This document shows, piece after piece, positions 8,330 through 16,467 of a DNA stretch of 64,000 bases. A model generated the notes under the pieces. It was given only the letters and a program-made list of their open reading frames with translations, did not search any database and was not told the origin of the DNA. Position numbers and translations under genes: made by a program. This DNA comes from Hufsiella arboris (GTDB lineage Bacteria; Bacteroidota; Bacteroidia; Sphingobacteriales; Sphingobacteriaceae): positions 496,001-560,000 of the forward strand of contig NZ_WVHT01000001.1 in NCBI RefSeq assembly GCF_009834875.1, in the 5' to 3' direction. Positions within the stretch are counted from its first letter, which is position 1. Each line of letters opens with the position of its first letter.

Positions 8330-9055
8330 ATGCTCTTGTTAACTTTTATCGTGTGCCATTGGTACGCCTCATTGTTTTTCCAATCGTTTTTTCATCACCG
8401 TTATGCTGCTCATGGCTTATTTACGATGAGCAAAGCCTGGGAAAAAGCTTTTCACATTTGTTGCTTCGTTACGCAAGGCTCATCTTATATAAGCGCAAAA
8501 ACTTATGGATTGATGCACCGCCTCCATCATGCTCACACCGACACAGAACATGATCCACATTCTCCGCATTACACAACCAATGTTTTCATGTTATTATGGA
8601 AAACACGTAATAGTTATAATGACATATATGTAGGAAGAACCGATATCGAGCAGAAATATTACAAGGATCTGCCCGAGTGGGACACCTTCGATAAATTGGT
8701 GCACAACTGGCAAAGCCGTGTTTTATGGGCAGTAGTTTATGTCGCGATTTATGTTGCCCTTGCAACGCAGTGGTGGATGTATCTTTTTCTTCCATTGAGC
8801 CTGGCTATGGGAGCATTACAGGGACTGGCGGTAAACTGGTGGGCGCACAAATTCGGTTACGAGAATTTTGATACTGGTAACACATCGAAAAATATCCTCC
8901 CGATCGACTTATTGTTTGTAGGTGAGGCTTACCATAACAATCATCACAAATATCCCGCAAGAGCAAATAATGCTATCAGATGGTTTGAATTTGACGCCAC
9001 ATATTTTATAATAAAAATTATGAACTATTTAGGTGTTGTTAAACTAAAAAGGTGA
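8330..9055 (+). CDS. Fatty acid (acyl-CoA-type) desaturase
   Basis: A 241-aa integral membrane di-iron desaturase. The three histidine boxes are present: H23-RYAA-H28, H63-RL-H66-H67, and H202-NN-H205-H206. There are four likely membrane spans in two pairs. It would introduce a double bond into membrane fatty acids, using molecular oxygen, and so tune membrane fluidity. The gene stands alone, 166 bases after the copper locus, and faces the GH125 gene. The protein is short compared with eukaryotic desaturases but normal for the compact bacterial type. Confidence 0.88.
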   Translation: MLLLTFIVCHWYASLFFQSFFHHRYAAHGLFTMSKAWEKAFHICCFVTQGSSYISAKTYGLMHRLHHAHTDTEHDPHSPHYTTNVFMLLWKTRNSYNDIYVGRTDIEQKYYKDLPEWDTFDKLVHNWQSRVLWAVVYVAIYVALATQWWMYLFLPLSLAMGALQGLAVNWWAHKFGYENFDTGNTSKNILPIDLLFVGEAYHNNHHKYPARANNAIRWFEFDATYFIIKIMNYLGVVKLKR

Positions 9056-9125
9056 CGACCTTCCCGATATTGATTTGCCCATTTAGATTTAAAATTTCAT
9101 TTTTAGGAATTTGTATATAAATTTT

Positions 9126-9178
9126 TTGATATTCAGCGAGTTATAACTTGTTCAAAAAAATAACAAAAAGAATATCAA
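9126..9178. other. Nested dyad between convergent genes
   Basis: TTGATATTC at 9126-9134 is repeated inverted as GAATATCAA at 9170-9178. Inside lies the 10-base palindrome AGTTATAACT (9139-9148). The AT-rich structure lies between the ends of the desaturase gene and the oppositely directed GH125 gene and could act as a weak bidirectional terminator. Sequence-based only. Confidence 0.3.
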
Positions 9179-9234
9179 TCGGAATTACCCCTCGAACAAT
9201 ATCGTTTTAAACACTACTTGTGCCGAAAGCATCA

Positions 9235-10656
9235 TCATGATAACAACTGAGGCTTAGTCTGATAAGTCTTCCATAAAAATTCGCCGAAAATTGTATTCGC
9301 CCATGCGAACCAGCTACGGGTGAATTTCGCTGGATCATCCTTATGAAAAGATTCATGCATAAAACCAGTGCCTCCATGCGTTTTCTGCAGCGTTTGTATG
9401 CAATACCTGATTTCCTGATCGTCACTACTTGTCAGGCCTCGGGCTATTAGGCTAAGCGGCCATATCATATCTTTACCGATGTGCGGTCCTCCTATTCCTT
9501 CGGCCGCAGTTCCTTTAAAATAAAACGGGTTGTCTTCCGACAGTAATAGCTTACGAGTGTTTTGGTAAACTTCGTCACTGGCCTCAACCGCTCCCAAATA
9601 TGGCATTGCCAGTAAACTTGGAATATTTGCATCGTCCATCAGATTATAACTGCCAAAACCATTTACCTCATAAGCGTAAACTTTTCCGTATTTACTATGA
9701 GTAACTGTAGCGTGCTCCTTTAGAGCCGATGCAACCTCGTTTGACAAGGCTGTAAGTTCAGCTGCAGTGGCGGAATCATTTGCAATTACTGTCATCATCT
9801 CGGCCGCCTGCTTTAAGCTTACTACCGCAAAAAAATTAGAGGGAATTAAAAACGAATAAATAGTTGCGTCGTCACTGGGTCTGAAAGCCGAACAAATCAG
9901 CCCGACAGGCTTCACGGGATAACCATATCCGTTCATCGGTACACCATCTGTTGCCCATGCAGTATTTCGTTGAAAATGATAGGGACCGTCACCATTTTTT
10001 CGCTGCTGCTCTTTGAACGTCTTTAAGATCGCTTTTACCGCTTGTTGCCAGTGTGCATCAAAGGGTTTTACATCGCCAGTATGTTTCCAATAATGGTAAG
10101 ATAAGCGTATCGGGTAACAAAGCGAGTCGATCTCCCATTTGCGTTCATGCAATCCTGGTCTCATATCCGTCAGGTCGTTTTTCCATTCACCCACTTTGGA
10201 ATCATCGTCATAAAACGCGTTAGCATAGGGGTCTTTGTTTATACACTTTGCCTGGCGAAATATTACTCCTGCGATTAAGCTTTTAAGTTTCGGATCTTTC
10301 TCAATAAATGGCATATAAGGCCAAACCTGCGCCGTGCTATCGCGAAGCCACATGGCGTCAATATCGCCAGTGATTACATAAGTGTCTGGTTTACCACCAT
10401 TTTCTGAATAAGTAACCGTTGTATCTAATGTGTTAGGGAAACAATTGTTGAATAACCAGGCCAGCTCTTTATTCTTGACATTTTTATTAAAGTCAGAAAT
10501 TGCCTTTTCGATAGCTGCGCTCGTAAATTTTCTTTTGGAAGGATCTATTCTAACTATTTTAAATTCAGGAGCGGTTGTGGCCAAGGCCAGGTTTTTACCA
10601 AAAAGGATACTGCTTCCAAATATCCCTGTGTTCTTAATAAATGTTCTGCGTTTCAA
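9235..10656 (-). CDS. GH125 exo-alpha-1,6-mannosidase, secreted
   Basis: A 473-aa protein with a twin-arginine-like signal peptide (KRRTFIKNTGIFGSS) and the full glycoside hydrolase family 125 fold (formerly DUF1237). Family signatures: GDIDAMWLRDSTAQVWPY, RKWEIDSLCYP with the likely acid D177, AFRPSDDA, and FMHESFHKDD with the likely base E435. The family removes non-reducing alpha-1,6-linked mannose, for instance from yeast or host N-glycans. There is no SusCD pair or other glycanase beside it, so it is not in a classical polysaccharide utilisation locus here. Confidence 0.92.
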   Translation of the reverse strand: MKRRTFIKNTGIFGSSILFGKNLALATTAPEFKIVRIDPSKRKFTSAAIEKAISDFNKNVKNKELAWLFNNCFPNTLDTTVTYSENGGKPDTYVITGDIDAMWLRDSTAQVWPYMPFIEKDPKLKSLIAGVIFRQAKCINKDPYANAFYDDDSKVGEWKNDLTDMRPGLHERKWEIDSLCYPIRLSYHYWKHTGDVKPFDAHWQQAVKAILKTFKEQQRKNGDGPYHFQRNTAWATDGVPMNGYGYPVKPVGLICSAFRPSDDATIYSFLIPSNFFAVVSLKQAAEMMTVIANDSATAAELTALSNEVASALKEHATVTHSKYGKVYAYEVNGFGSYNLMDDANIPSLLAMPYLGAVEASDEVYQNTRKLLLSEDNPFYFKGTAAEGIGGPHIGKDMIWPLSLIARGLTSSDDQEIRYCIQTLQKTHGGTGFMHESFHKDDPAKFTRSWFAWANTIFGEFLWKTYQTKPQLLS

Positions 10657-10923
10657 TTGATATGATTTTATTTAAATACTTCGGTTGCGATATCCCTTTA
10701 ACTTATTTTCCTCCAAACTACCATTCACAAGAATCATTTATTCCGATTGGGCATTCTTTGTGATAAAGTTTGATAGTCCATTTTATTCATGTTGCAGCAA
10801 TTTCTGCGATGAAATGTTGGGGTGGGTAATGTTTCTAATTGGCAGATGCATATTTACAGCTTTCAATCTAAATAAAAAAATCTGTTCACCTTTTTGTGCT
10901 CGTCGTCATTGCTTATGCTTTGT

Positions 10924-10931
10924 TAGTTTTG
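10924..10931 (+). promoter_or_regulatory. -7 promoter element of the GNAT gene
   Basis: TAGTTTTG is an exact TAnnTTTG match. No well-spaced TTG lies 19-20 bases upstream. Its end is five bases from the start codon, which points to a leaderless or near-leaderless mRNA. Confidence 0.4.
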
Positions 10932-10936
10932 CATAA

Positions 10937-11344
10937 ATGTTAGTACAACAAATAACTAAAGAAGAAGCCTGGCAAATACGTCAGGTAGTTATGTGGCCGG
11001 ATAAGCCTTTGAATTTCATAAAATTGAAAGATGACGGAAATGGGCTTCATTACGGTGTTCTTGACCAAGGCGAACTATGCACAGTCGTATCCTGCTTTAT
11101 GGAAAATGATCGCATGCAATTTAGAAAGCTGGCTACGTTAAATGATAAACAAGGGTTGGGATTAGGATCGTTTATGATGAAATTCCTGCTTGAAAACTCC
11201 CGGCAGCAATCGGCTAAAACGCTTTGGTGCAATGCGAGGGTAAACAAAAAAGGTTTTTACGAAAAGTTCGGCCTGGCCGAAACCGGAAAAAAATTTTTCA
11301 AAGATGGCATCGAATTTACGGTGATGGAAATATCTCTTTTGTAG
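10937..11344 (+). CDS. GNAT family N-acetyltransferase
   Basis: A 135-aa protein with the GNAT fold: FRKLATLNDKQGLGLGSFMM is motif A (acetyl-CoA pyrophosphate loop Q-x-x-G-L-G), followed by LWCNARVNKKGFYEKFGLAETGKKFFKDGIEF, the C-terminal alpha4-beta6 region with the conserved tyrosine. The substrate cannot be told. TAGTTTTG at 10924-10931 is an exact -7 element only five bases before the ATG, so the message may be leaderless. The 280 bases upstream, to the GH125 start, contain no convincing gene. Confidence 0.85.
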   Translation: MLVQQITKEEAWQIRQVVMWPDKPLNFIKLKDDGNGLHYGVLDQGELCTVVSCFMENDRMQFRKLATLNDKQGLGLGSFMMKFLLENSRQQSAKTLWCNARVNKKGFYEKFGLAETGKKFFKDGIEFTVMEISLL

Positions 11345-11477
11345 GCAACAGTTGCCAAATTACTTTTTAAACTGGTTGGTTGGTAATACGGAAACACTCC
11401 CTTAAATGTCGCAAAAAGCGGTTGCGTACCTATTTGTTTGACCTAATTTTACTTGATCATATCCACTAACCAGTAAT

Positions 11478-12287
11478 TTGATGCTGAACAATAAAAATGC
11501 AGTGATCTACGGCGCGAGTCCTTCTCTCGGTGGCGCCGTTGCCAGGGAAATGGCGCGTGCCGGCGCCAGGTTATTTGTAACCAACCGCCGAATTGAACTT
11601 GCTGAAGAAGTAGCACGGCAAATAAGATCAGACGGAGGAAATGCCCAGGCCGCACAGGTCGACGCGTTGGATGAAGCGTCCGTTCAAACACATCTTGATG
11701 AAATTTCACAAACGGCTGGTTCCGTCGATATCTCTTTTAACCTTGTCGGGATTCCGGTTATACAAAACATTTCTTTGACCGAGATCAATGTTAACGATTT
11801 TGTAGATCCCGTCGCCATGGCTATGCGCACACACTTCATAACAGCAATCGCCGCGGCAAAAATTATGATCAGGCAAGGCGGTGGCGTAATATTAACTTTA
11901 ACGGCGACGCCGGGTGGAATTGGCTATCCAAAAGTAGCTGGCTTCGGACCGGCATGCAGCGCTATCGAAACCTTTTCGAAAAATCTTGCCACTGAAACCG
12001 GGCCTTCAGGAGTTCGGGTTGTTAATATTCGCTCGGCAGGATCTCTTGATTCACGGCCATTTAAAGAAGCCGTCGCAGCCAATGGACCTGGAATGGAGCA
12101 AGTCATCGAAAAAATGAAAAATGATACCATGCTAAAAGATCTCCCGTCGATGAACGACATTGCTTCAACCGCCGTTTTTCTGGCCTCGGGTATGGCTGCA
12201 AAAATAACTGGAGTTACCATTGATATTACAGCTGGAACAACCGTCGCATTGAACTACCGAACAACTGCTGATCTCGGCACAATGTAA
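11478..12287 (+). CDS. Atypical short-chain dehydrogenase/reductase
   Basis: A 269-aa Rossmann-fold SDR. The cofactor loop is GASPSLGGAVAREMARAG near residue 12, followed by TNRR, which suggests NADP preference. The usual catalytic Ser-Tyr-Lys is not visible: by alignment by eye the YxxxK site reads FGPAC (Tyr to Phe, Lys to Cys) in YPKVAGFGPACSAIETFSK. The later FxxSAGSLDSRPF and final GVTIDITAGTT strand fit the family. It may bind a cofactor without classical reductase chemistry. It stands alone before the tRNA gene. Confidence 0.8.
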   Translation: MMLNNKNAVIYGASPSLGGAVAREMARAGARLFVTNRRIELAEEVARQIRSDGGNAQAAQVDALDEASVQTHLDEISQTAGSVDISFNLVGIPVIQNISLTEINVNDFVDPVAMAMRTHFITAIAAAKIMIRQGGGVILTLTATPGGIGYPKVAGFGPACSAIETFSKNLATETGPSGVRVVNIRSAGSLDSRPFKEAVAANGPGMEQVIEKMKNDTMLKDLPSMNDIASTAVFLASGMAAKITGVTIDITAGTTVALNYRTTADLGTM

Positions 12288-12332
12288 ATCTTATTCGTCC
12301 TGAATGATATTTCTGCTTTTAGGGAATTTTAG

Positions 12333-12406
12333 TCGGGATGGCCGGATTTGAACCGACGACCTCCAGCACCCCATGCTGGCGCGATACCGGGCTACGCTAC
12401 ATCCCG
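12333..12406 (-). tRNA. tRNA-Pro (anticodon GGG)
   Basis: Read on the minus strand, the 74-base sequence folds as a cloverleaf: acceptor CGGGATG pairs with CATCCCG, the anticodon stem is CCAGC/GCTGG around the loop ATGGGGT (anticodon GGG), and the T-loop is GGTTCAAATCC. The discriminator base is A, and CCA is not encoded. It reads proline codons CCC and CCU. It lies in the 301-base gap between the SDR and the ATP-grasp gene; no other feature was seen in that gap. Confidence 0.95.
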
Positions 12407-12588
12407 CTGATTATTCTGCAAATATAAAACTACAATTTATCCGCCCAAAAGTATTTGAAACTTCTGCTTTTTGTGATTGACAACGTGACGGCAAATAAAT
12501 ATTTTTATCAAAAAACTATGTATTCATGATTGTTTCATGATACTAATACAAAAGCCCGCCTTCATTTTTCGACACTATTATTCTTCAT

Positions 12589-13494
12589 ATGAAACAGGTG
12601 GTTGAAACACTGGTTAATACGCTTAGCAGAAACAGCGCTTATTCAAAACGTATACGGCATAGATATAAAACCTTTTGGAACAATCCGGACGCTGAAAAAA
12701 TCCGAAATACACAGATGGATTTCCAGGACCCTTTACATAAGTGGACGGACGCCGTTCATTGGCAGCGGAAACTGAGCAATAAATATAATGCACGTGAGTT
12801 TGCGAAAATGCACGGTTGCAAAGTTGCCGATCTTTACTGGCACGGCCGAAATCTCGACAGCCTGGATTTTGAAACTCTCCCTGATCATTATATTATCAGG
12901 CCAACAATCGGTCATTCATGTAACTCTGTATACATGATGGCACATGGCTTTAATCTTTTTGATAAAAAGCGCCATACCCCTTCAGAAATAAAAACAAGCT
13001 TAAAACGCGAACTCGCCGCAAACCCCTTCCTCGAATTCATGGTAGAAGAATTTTTAATCAATGAAGCCGGGCGACATGAGATTTTAAATGACTACAAATT
13101 TTTCACGTTTAATGGAAATATCGCCGGAGTAGGTGTTATCAACCGTTTTAGCCCAACGAGTGGATTTCAAACCGCGTACACTGAAGACTGGAAGCCGACC
13201 AAACGCCTGGTAAGAGTACATGATCTGGGACCAACTCAGCCACCACCCAATTGTCTGGATGAAATGATTAACGCTGTGAAACGGTTAAGCAAAGCTTATG
13301 AGATTTTTGTTCGGATTGATTTTTATGCAACCAGCAAAGGCGCGGTATTCGGTGAATTCTCCCCAACACCCTTAGTAGGTAATTGCTCGTCGTTTTATGC
13401 CAATAAGATTTTTAAAGCTTACTGGGATAAATACTGCAAAGGAATGATAGTTTGGTTATTGCCGGTTTTTGAGCTGGCTATGGACTGTTTATAA
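12589..13494 (+). CDS. TupA-like ATP-grasp protein
   Basis: A 301-aa protein resembling the ATP-grasp TupA (teichuronopeptide biosynthesis) group found in polysaccharide clusters. Visible parts: LPDHYIIRPTIGHSCNSVYMM (nucleotide-binding strand and glycine loop), FMVEEFLINEAG, DYKFFTFNGNIAGVGVINRF, and the metal site VRIDFYATSKGAVFGEFSPTP with the D...E pair. Such enzymes usually join an amino acid to a carboxylate of a cell-surface sugar polymer; the actual substrate is unknown, and there are no glycan genes next to it. Confidence 0.75.
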   Translation: MKQVVETLVNTLSRNSAYSKRIRHRYKTFWNNPDAEKIRNTQMDFQDPLHKWTDAVHWQRKLSNKYNAREFAKMHGCKVADLYWHGRNLDSLDFETLPDHYIIRPTIGHSCNSVYMMAHGFNLFDKKRHTPSEIKTSLKRELAANPFLEFMVEEFLINEAGRHEILNDYKFFTFNGNIAGVGVINRFSPTSGFQTAYTEDWKPTKRLVRVHDLGPTQPPPNCLDEMINAVKRLSKAYEIFVRIDFYATSKGAVFGEFSPTPLVGNCSSFYANKIFKAYWDKYCKGMIVWLLPVFELAMDCL

Positions 13495-13503
13495 TCTTTC
13501 CTT

Positions 13504-13533
13504 CGGTGAAAATTTAGCGATCCTTTTTCACCG
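13504..13533 (+). terminator. Possible terminator after ATP-grasp gene
   Basis: CGGTGAAAA (13504-13512) pairs with TTTTCACCG (13525-13533) across a 12-base loop. It lies 10 bases after the stop codon. The downstream T-run is weak, so the call is tentative. Confidence 0.4.
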
Positions 13534-13580
13534 GAAATTTTCCATCGCTTACCGGAACTATTTCCACACCTGCCAATTCC

Positions 13581-13614
13581 TTGTTTTCGCACAGCCTTTT
13601 CAGCTATAATTTTG
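13581..13614 (+). promoter_or_regulatory. Promoter for the four-repeat secreted protein
   Basis: TTG at 13581-13583 and an exact TAATTTTG at 13607-13614 (23-base spacing, at the upper end of the usual range). A start near 13621 leaves an A-rich leader of about 28 bases without a Shine-Dalgarno site, a pattern that accompanies strong expression in Bacteroidota. Confidence 0.5.
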
Positions 13615-13648
13615 AGTCAACAAATAAGAAAAAACAAAAAATTATATC

Positions 13649-14026
13649 ATGAAAACTTTAAAAAACATCGCAGCAGCTTTATTAATCATCACATCAGTAA
13701 ACGCTTTTGCAAGTGAAAAAACACCAGCTAAATCTAAAACATCATTAAACAAAAGTATCGCTGTTGCTCCGTTTAGTTTCGGAAATCCAGATGAGGCTGC
13801 CCCTGAAAATCTAAAAGCTTTGACTGTTAAGGTTGCGCCAATGATTTATGGCGACGCATCAGAAACAGCACCCGAAGAGTTAGTCAATTTGAAACGCGTG
13901 CCGGTTGCGCCTATGATTTACGGAAACGCTGACGAAGAAGCTCCTGAAAATTTAAGAGCTCTGACTGTTAAAGTTGCCCCGATGGTTTACGGAGATTCTT
14001 CAGAAGCCGCGCCTGTGATCGAATAA
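13649..14026 (+). CDS. Secreted protein with four VAPM(I/V)YG repeats
   Basis: A 125-aa protein with a clear signal peptide (cleavage near NAFAS-E). The mature part is almost entirely four degenerate repeats starting at residues 39, 62, 86 and 109, spacing 23-24. Each runs as V-A-P-(M/F)-(I/V/S)-(Y/F)-G-(D/N)-x-(D/S)-E-x-A-P-E-x-L followed by a short basic linker. The repeats alternate closely: units 1 and 3 share NLKALTVK/NLRALTVK. I do not recognise a named domain. Acidic D/N-x-D/S-E positions could bind a cation, or the repeat may be structural; both are speculation. A strong promoter and leader suggest high expression. Confidence 0.75.
   Translation: MKTLKNIAAALLIITSVNAFASEKTPAKSKTSLNKSIAVAPFSFGNPDEAAPENLKALTVKVAPMIYGDASETAPEELVNLKRVPVAPMIYGNADEEAPENLRALTVKVAPMVYGDSSEAAPVIE
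13763..14014 (+). repeat. Four-unit degenerate coding repeat
   Basis: Four tandem units of 69-72 bases encode the VAP-x-x-YG-x-x-x-E-x-AP-E repeats of the secreted protein. The units differ at many silent positions (gttgctccg, gttgcgcca, gttgcgcct, gttgcccccg), so the repeat is maintained at protein level and is not a recent DNA duplication. Confidence 0.7.
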
Positions 14027-14080
14027 TATATTTTCATTAGCTAAAATGTTGATAACTGGCATGTTAATTGGTAAGTAACA

Positions 14081-14464
14081 ATGAAGATACACAATCCTAT
14101 GTCGAAGAGAATTTTAGCAGTTGATGATAACAAGGACATTTTGCAGGCATTGCATGACATACTTGAATTTTATGGTTATGAAGTAGAGACGCTTCCCGAT
14201 GGTAACGCAGTATTTGAAAGCATTGCCTCCTACCACCCGGATTTAATATTGTTGGATATTATGCTCGACGGCCTTGACGGACGCGACATATGCCAGGCTA
14301 TTAAAACTGATGAAACTACACATGATATACCCGTTATACTAATTTCGGCTTCCCACAAGCTTGAAGACGCTATGAACCAAAACGGATCACCCGATGATTT
14401 TATAGCCAAGCCTTTTGATATTAATATTTTAATCGACAAGGTTTCTAGCTATTTAGCTGCCTGA
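14081..14464 (+). CDS. Single-domain response regulator (CheY-like)
   Basis: A 127-aa receiver domain with no output domain. Acidic pocket D15-D16, phosphoacceptor D59 (LILLDIM), the conserved Ser of LISAS, and the lysine of IAKPFD are all present. A second ATG at 14099 (MSKRILAVDD) would remove six residues and fits the family start equally well. No kinase gene lies beside it, so it is an orphan and probably works as a phosphorelay shuttle or by protein contact. A short hairpin follows the stop. Confidence 0.9.
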   Translation: MKIHNPMSKRILAVDDNKDILQALHDILEFYGYEVETLPDGNAVFESIASYHPDLILLDIMLDGLDGRDICQAIKTDETTHDIPVILISASHKLEDAMNQNGSPDDFIAKPFDINILIDKVSSYLAA

Positions 14465-14465
14465 C

Positions 14466-14484
14466 GGCCGGAATCGGCCTTTTA
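14466..14484 (+). terminator. Rho-independent terminator after the receiver gene
   Basis: GGCCG-GAAT-CGGCC, a five-pair GC stem with a four-base loop, immediately followed by TTTTAT. It starts two bases after the stop codon. Confidence 0.6.
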
Positions 14485-14530
14485 TACCCATCCTTAAAAC
14501 CATTATGCCTTTTTTTGTTTATGTACTTAA

Positions 14531-15241
14531 ATGTATCACAGACTAAGAAAGTTATTTTTCGGAAAGGTATCTCCCGCAGATAATCACGCCGTAAATATAT
14601 TGGGCGGAAACCTCAAAAAGGTCCGGAAAGTATGGGACGGAAACGATTACGACGATTTCGGAATTGAGCGGATCTTTCGTTTATTTCTTATAACTGCCAG
14701 GTTTTTATTTCCCGGAATTTACCTTTCTCATGTAAGCGGGCGTGTAAGTATCGTCCTGAAAAAGCTTACAGATGAAATTTATGTGGTACTTAAAGCTGTA
14801 CTCCCGCTCGTAATACTACACTTTAATCTGGAGTCGCTGATTTCTTTTCAGGTCATTAATGTGTACTTTTTACTTGAAACCTTCATTATCATTTTTAACC
14901 GGATTTTTGTTTCCGAACATTATTCATCTAATGGTTACCGGCGCTCACTCCTTTTGTTATTCATTAATTTTCTCGAGGTAATATTTTCATTCGCAGTACT
15001 TTACAGGTCCGGCAATTATTTTAATGAAACGCTAAATAATATGGACGCCGTTTACTTTAGCCTCATGACTGGCGTTACCATCGGATATGGTGATATTCAC
15101 CCTGTTACAACTATCGGGAAGATATTAACCATGAGTCAGGGAATTACCTCTCTTTCGTTCCTGGTTCTGTTTTTTAATTTTTTCAACTCAAAAATTAAGG
15201 AAGAGGATGAAAGCGAAATAAAATCGATACTAAAAAAATAA
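14531..15241 (+). CDS. Two-helix-pore potassium channel protein
   Basis: A 236-aa membrane protein. The pore region near the C-terminus has the K+ selectivity filter T183-I-G-Y-G-D188 between two hydrophobic helices, about 140-158 and 196-215. Two or three further hydrophobic segments lie at about 50-68, 84-100 and 107-125. The short cytoplasmic tail is acidic (KIKEEDESEIKSILKK) and lacks an RCK domain. It should be a K+-selective inner-membrane channel; what gates it is not visible. Confidence 0.8.
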   Translation: MYHRLRKLFFGKVSPADNHAVNILGGNLKKVRKVWDGNDYDDFGIERIFRLFLITARFLFPGIYLSHVSGRVSIVLKKLTDEIYVVLKAVLPLVILHFNLESLISFQVINVYFLLETFIIIFNRIFVSEHYSSNGYRRSLLLLFINFLEVIFSFAVLYRSGNYFNETLNNMDAVYFSLMTGVTIGYGDIHPVTTIGKILTMSQGITSLSFLVLFFNFFNSKIKEEDESEIKSILKK

Positions 15242-15414
15242 AGGAGCTCTTCCACCTGCTTTAAAAGAGGTTTGGTTTGGTACCTGTATTCCTTCATTAA
15301 AACTTCATCTCTTCTTTAAACATTTGTAACCTGATTAAGTCCTATAATTTTATCAATCGGCTTATCAATGGTAAACAGAAAAACGATTCCTTGGGTAATA
15401 ACCTAACAAGATAT

Positions 15415-15466
15415 TAAACTGCCGGCAGGAGAAAATACGCTATAGACGGAACTTGCCGGCAGTTTA
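15415..15466. repeat. Perfect 13-bp inverted repeat
   Basis: TAAACTGCCGGCA (15415-15427) and its exact complement TGCCGGCAGTTTA (15454-15466) are separated by 26 bases. It lies in the 269-base space between the channel gene and the end of the LysR gene, which face each other, so it may serve as a bidirectional terminator. There is no long T-run, and a mobile-element remnant is another option. The remaining bases of the gap show no gene. Confidence 0.5.
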
Positions 15467-15510
15467 CTAACATAAGCACCATTAGGTCCTACTATATCGT
15501 TTGACTTGTA

Positions 15511-16380
15511 TCAACCGGTATATTTTTCAATAAACCAGTCGACAACCGGGTTTTTATTTTCTTTACGAAAAGCGAGCACCACCTCTGTTCTCACAGGAAC
15601 TTGGCTCAGTTCAAAACAAGAAATTTTAAGATTTTTATACTGTTCCTTAATCGAAGCCGGCAAAATTGAAACCCCAAGTCCGGCTTCAACAAGCCGTATG
15701 ATTGAGTGCACATTATTCGCTTCGTGACGAATATCCGGCCGAAAACCTAGTCGTAGACAAATTTCCAACAGTTTATCAAAATAATCCGGTGCGTATTGCT
15801 GATTAAAAAAAATAAACGGCTTGCTTTTTATTTCTGCAGCCAGGTTACTCGAATCGATTGTATCAATCGCAGGTGTAACTACCATGAATGGATCAAAGAA
15901 TAATGTTTTTACTACAAGCTTGTCAGATTTAACAGGCGCCCGCAAAATACCTACGTCCAACTGTCCGCATTCAAGTGCCTCAATCTGTTTAACGGTCGGG
16001 CGTTCATACAAACCTGTCTTAACAAAAGGAAAAACCGGCTGTAGCTGTTTTAATACATCCGCCAACCTCGATTGATAAACCGAACTTATATAGCCGATGT
16101 TCAATTCACCGCTTTCATTTTCATGGATCTGTTTGGCTATTGATTTGCTTTCTTCAAGAGTTGCAAAAAGCTCGTCTACCTGCTTTTTGAAATACCGGCC
16201 GGCATCGGTTAATAACACCCGTTTGTTATTCCTTTCAAATAACTTAACCCCAAGCTCCTGCTCCAGCTCTTTAATCTGCCTGCTTAGGGGTGGTTGCGAA
16301 ATAAATAGTTTAGTAGCAGCGTTCCGAAAATGAAGTTCTTCAGATACCGTTTTAAAATACAGCAAGTGTCGCAATTCCAT
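15511..16380 (-). CDS. LysR family transcriptional regulator
   Basis: A 289-aa regulator with an N-terminal winged helix (MELRHLLYFKTVSEELHFRNAATKLFISQPPLSRQIKELEQELGVKLFER family pattern, residues 1-60) and a C-terminal periplasmic-binding-like effector domain starting near residue 90. Length is normal. It is divergent from a methyltransferase gene with 87 bases between, the usual arrangement for a LysR regulator and its target. The effector is not predictable from the sequence. Confidence 0.92.
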   Translation of the reverse strand: MELRHLLYFKTVSEELHFRNAATKLFISQPPLSRQIKELEQELGVKLFERNNKRVLLTDAGRYFKKQVDELFATLEESKSIAKQIHENESGELNIGYISSVYQSRLADVLKQLQPVFPFVKTGLYERPTVKQIEALECGQLDVGILRAPVKSDKLVVKTLFFDPFMVVTPAIDTIDSSNLAAEIKSKPFIFFNQQYAPDYFDKLLEICLRLGFRPDIRHEANNVHSIIRLVEAGLGVSILPASIKEQYKNLKISCFELSQVPVRTEVVLAFRKENKNPVVDWFIEKYTG

Positions 16381-16413
16381 TGATACCTTTTGGCTATCGT
16401 TTATTGATGAATT

Positions 16414-16432
16414 TGATATTTTCCAAATATCA
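16414..16432. promoter_or_regulatory. LysR-type operator
   Basis: TGATATTTTCCAAATATCA is an exact inverted repeat with 8-base arms and a 3-base centre. It contains the T-N11-A core of LysR sites (TATTTTCCAAATA). It is in the space shared by the lysR gene and the methyltransferase gene, 35 bases before the latter's ATG. Confidence 0.6.
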
Positions 16433-16467
16433 TTAATCGATTTAGCTTTGACAAAAACAAGTTCAAT

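Noticed and set aside
8230-8330. Dyad GTAAC-N7-GTTAC before the desaturase gene
   Set aside because: Only 5-base arms; can be chance. No promoter of good spacing was found with it.
10685-10936. Plus-strand open frame of 83 codons before the GNAT gene
   Set aside because: Cysteine/phenylalanine-rich composition typical of AT-rich non-coding DNA; no start context; it would run into the GNAT promoter.
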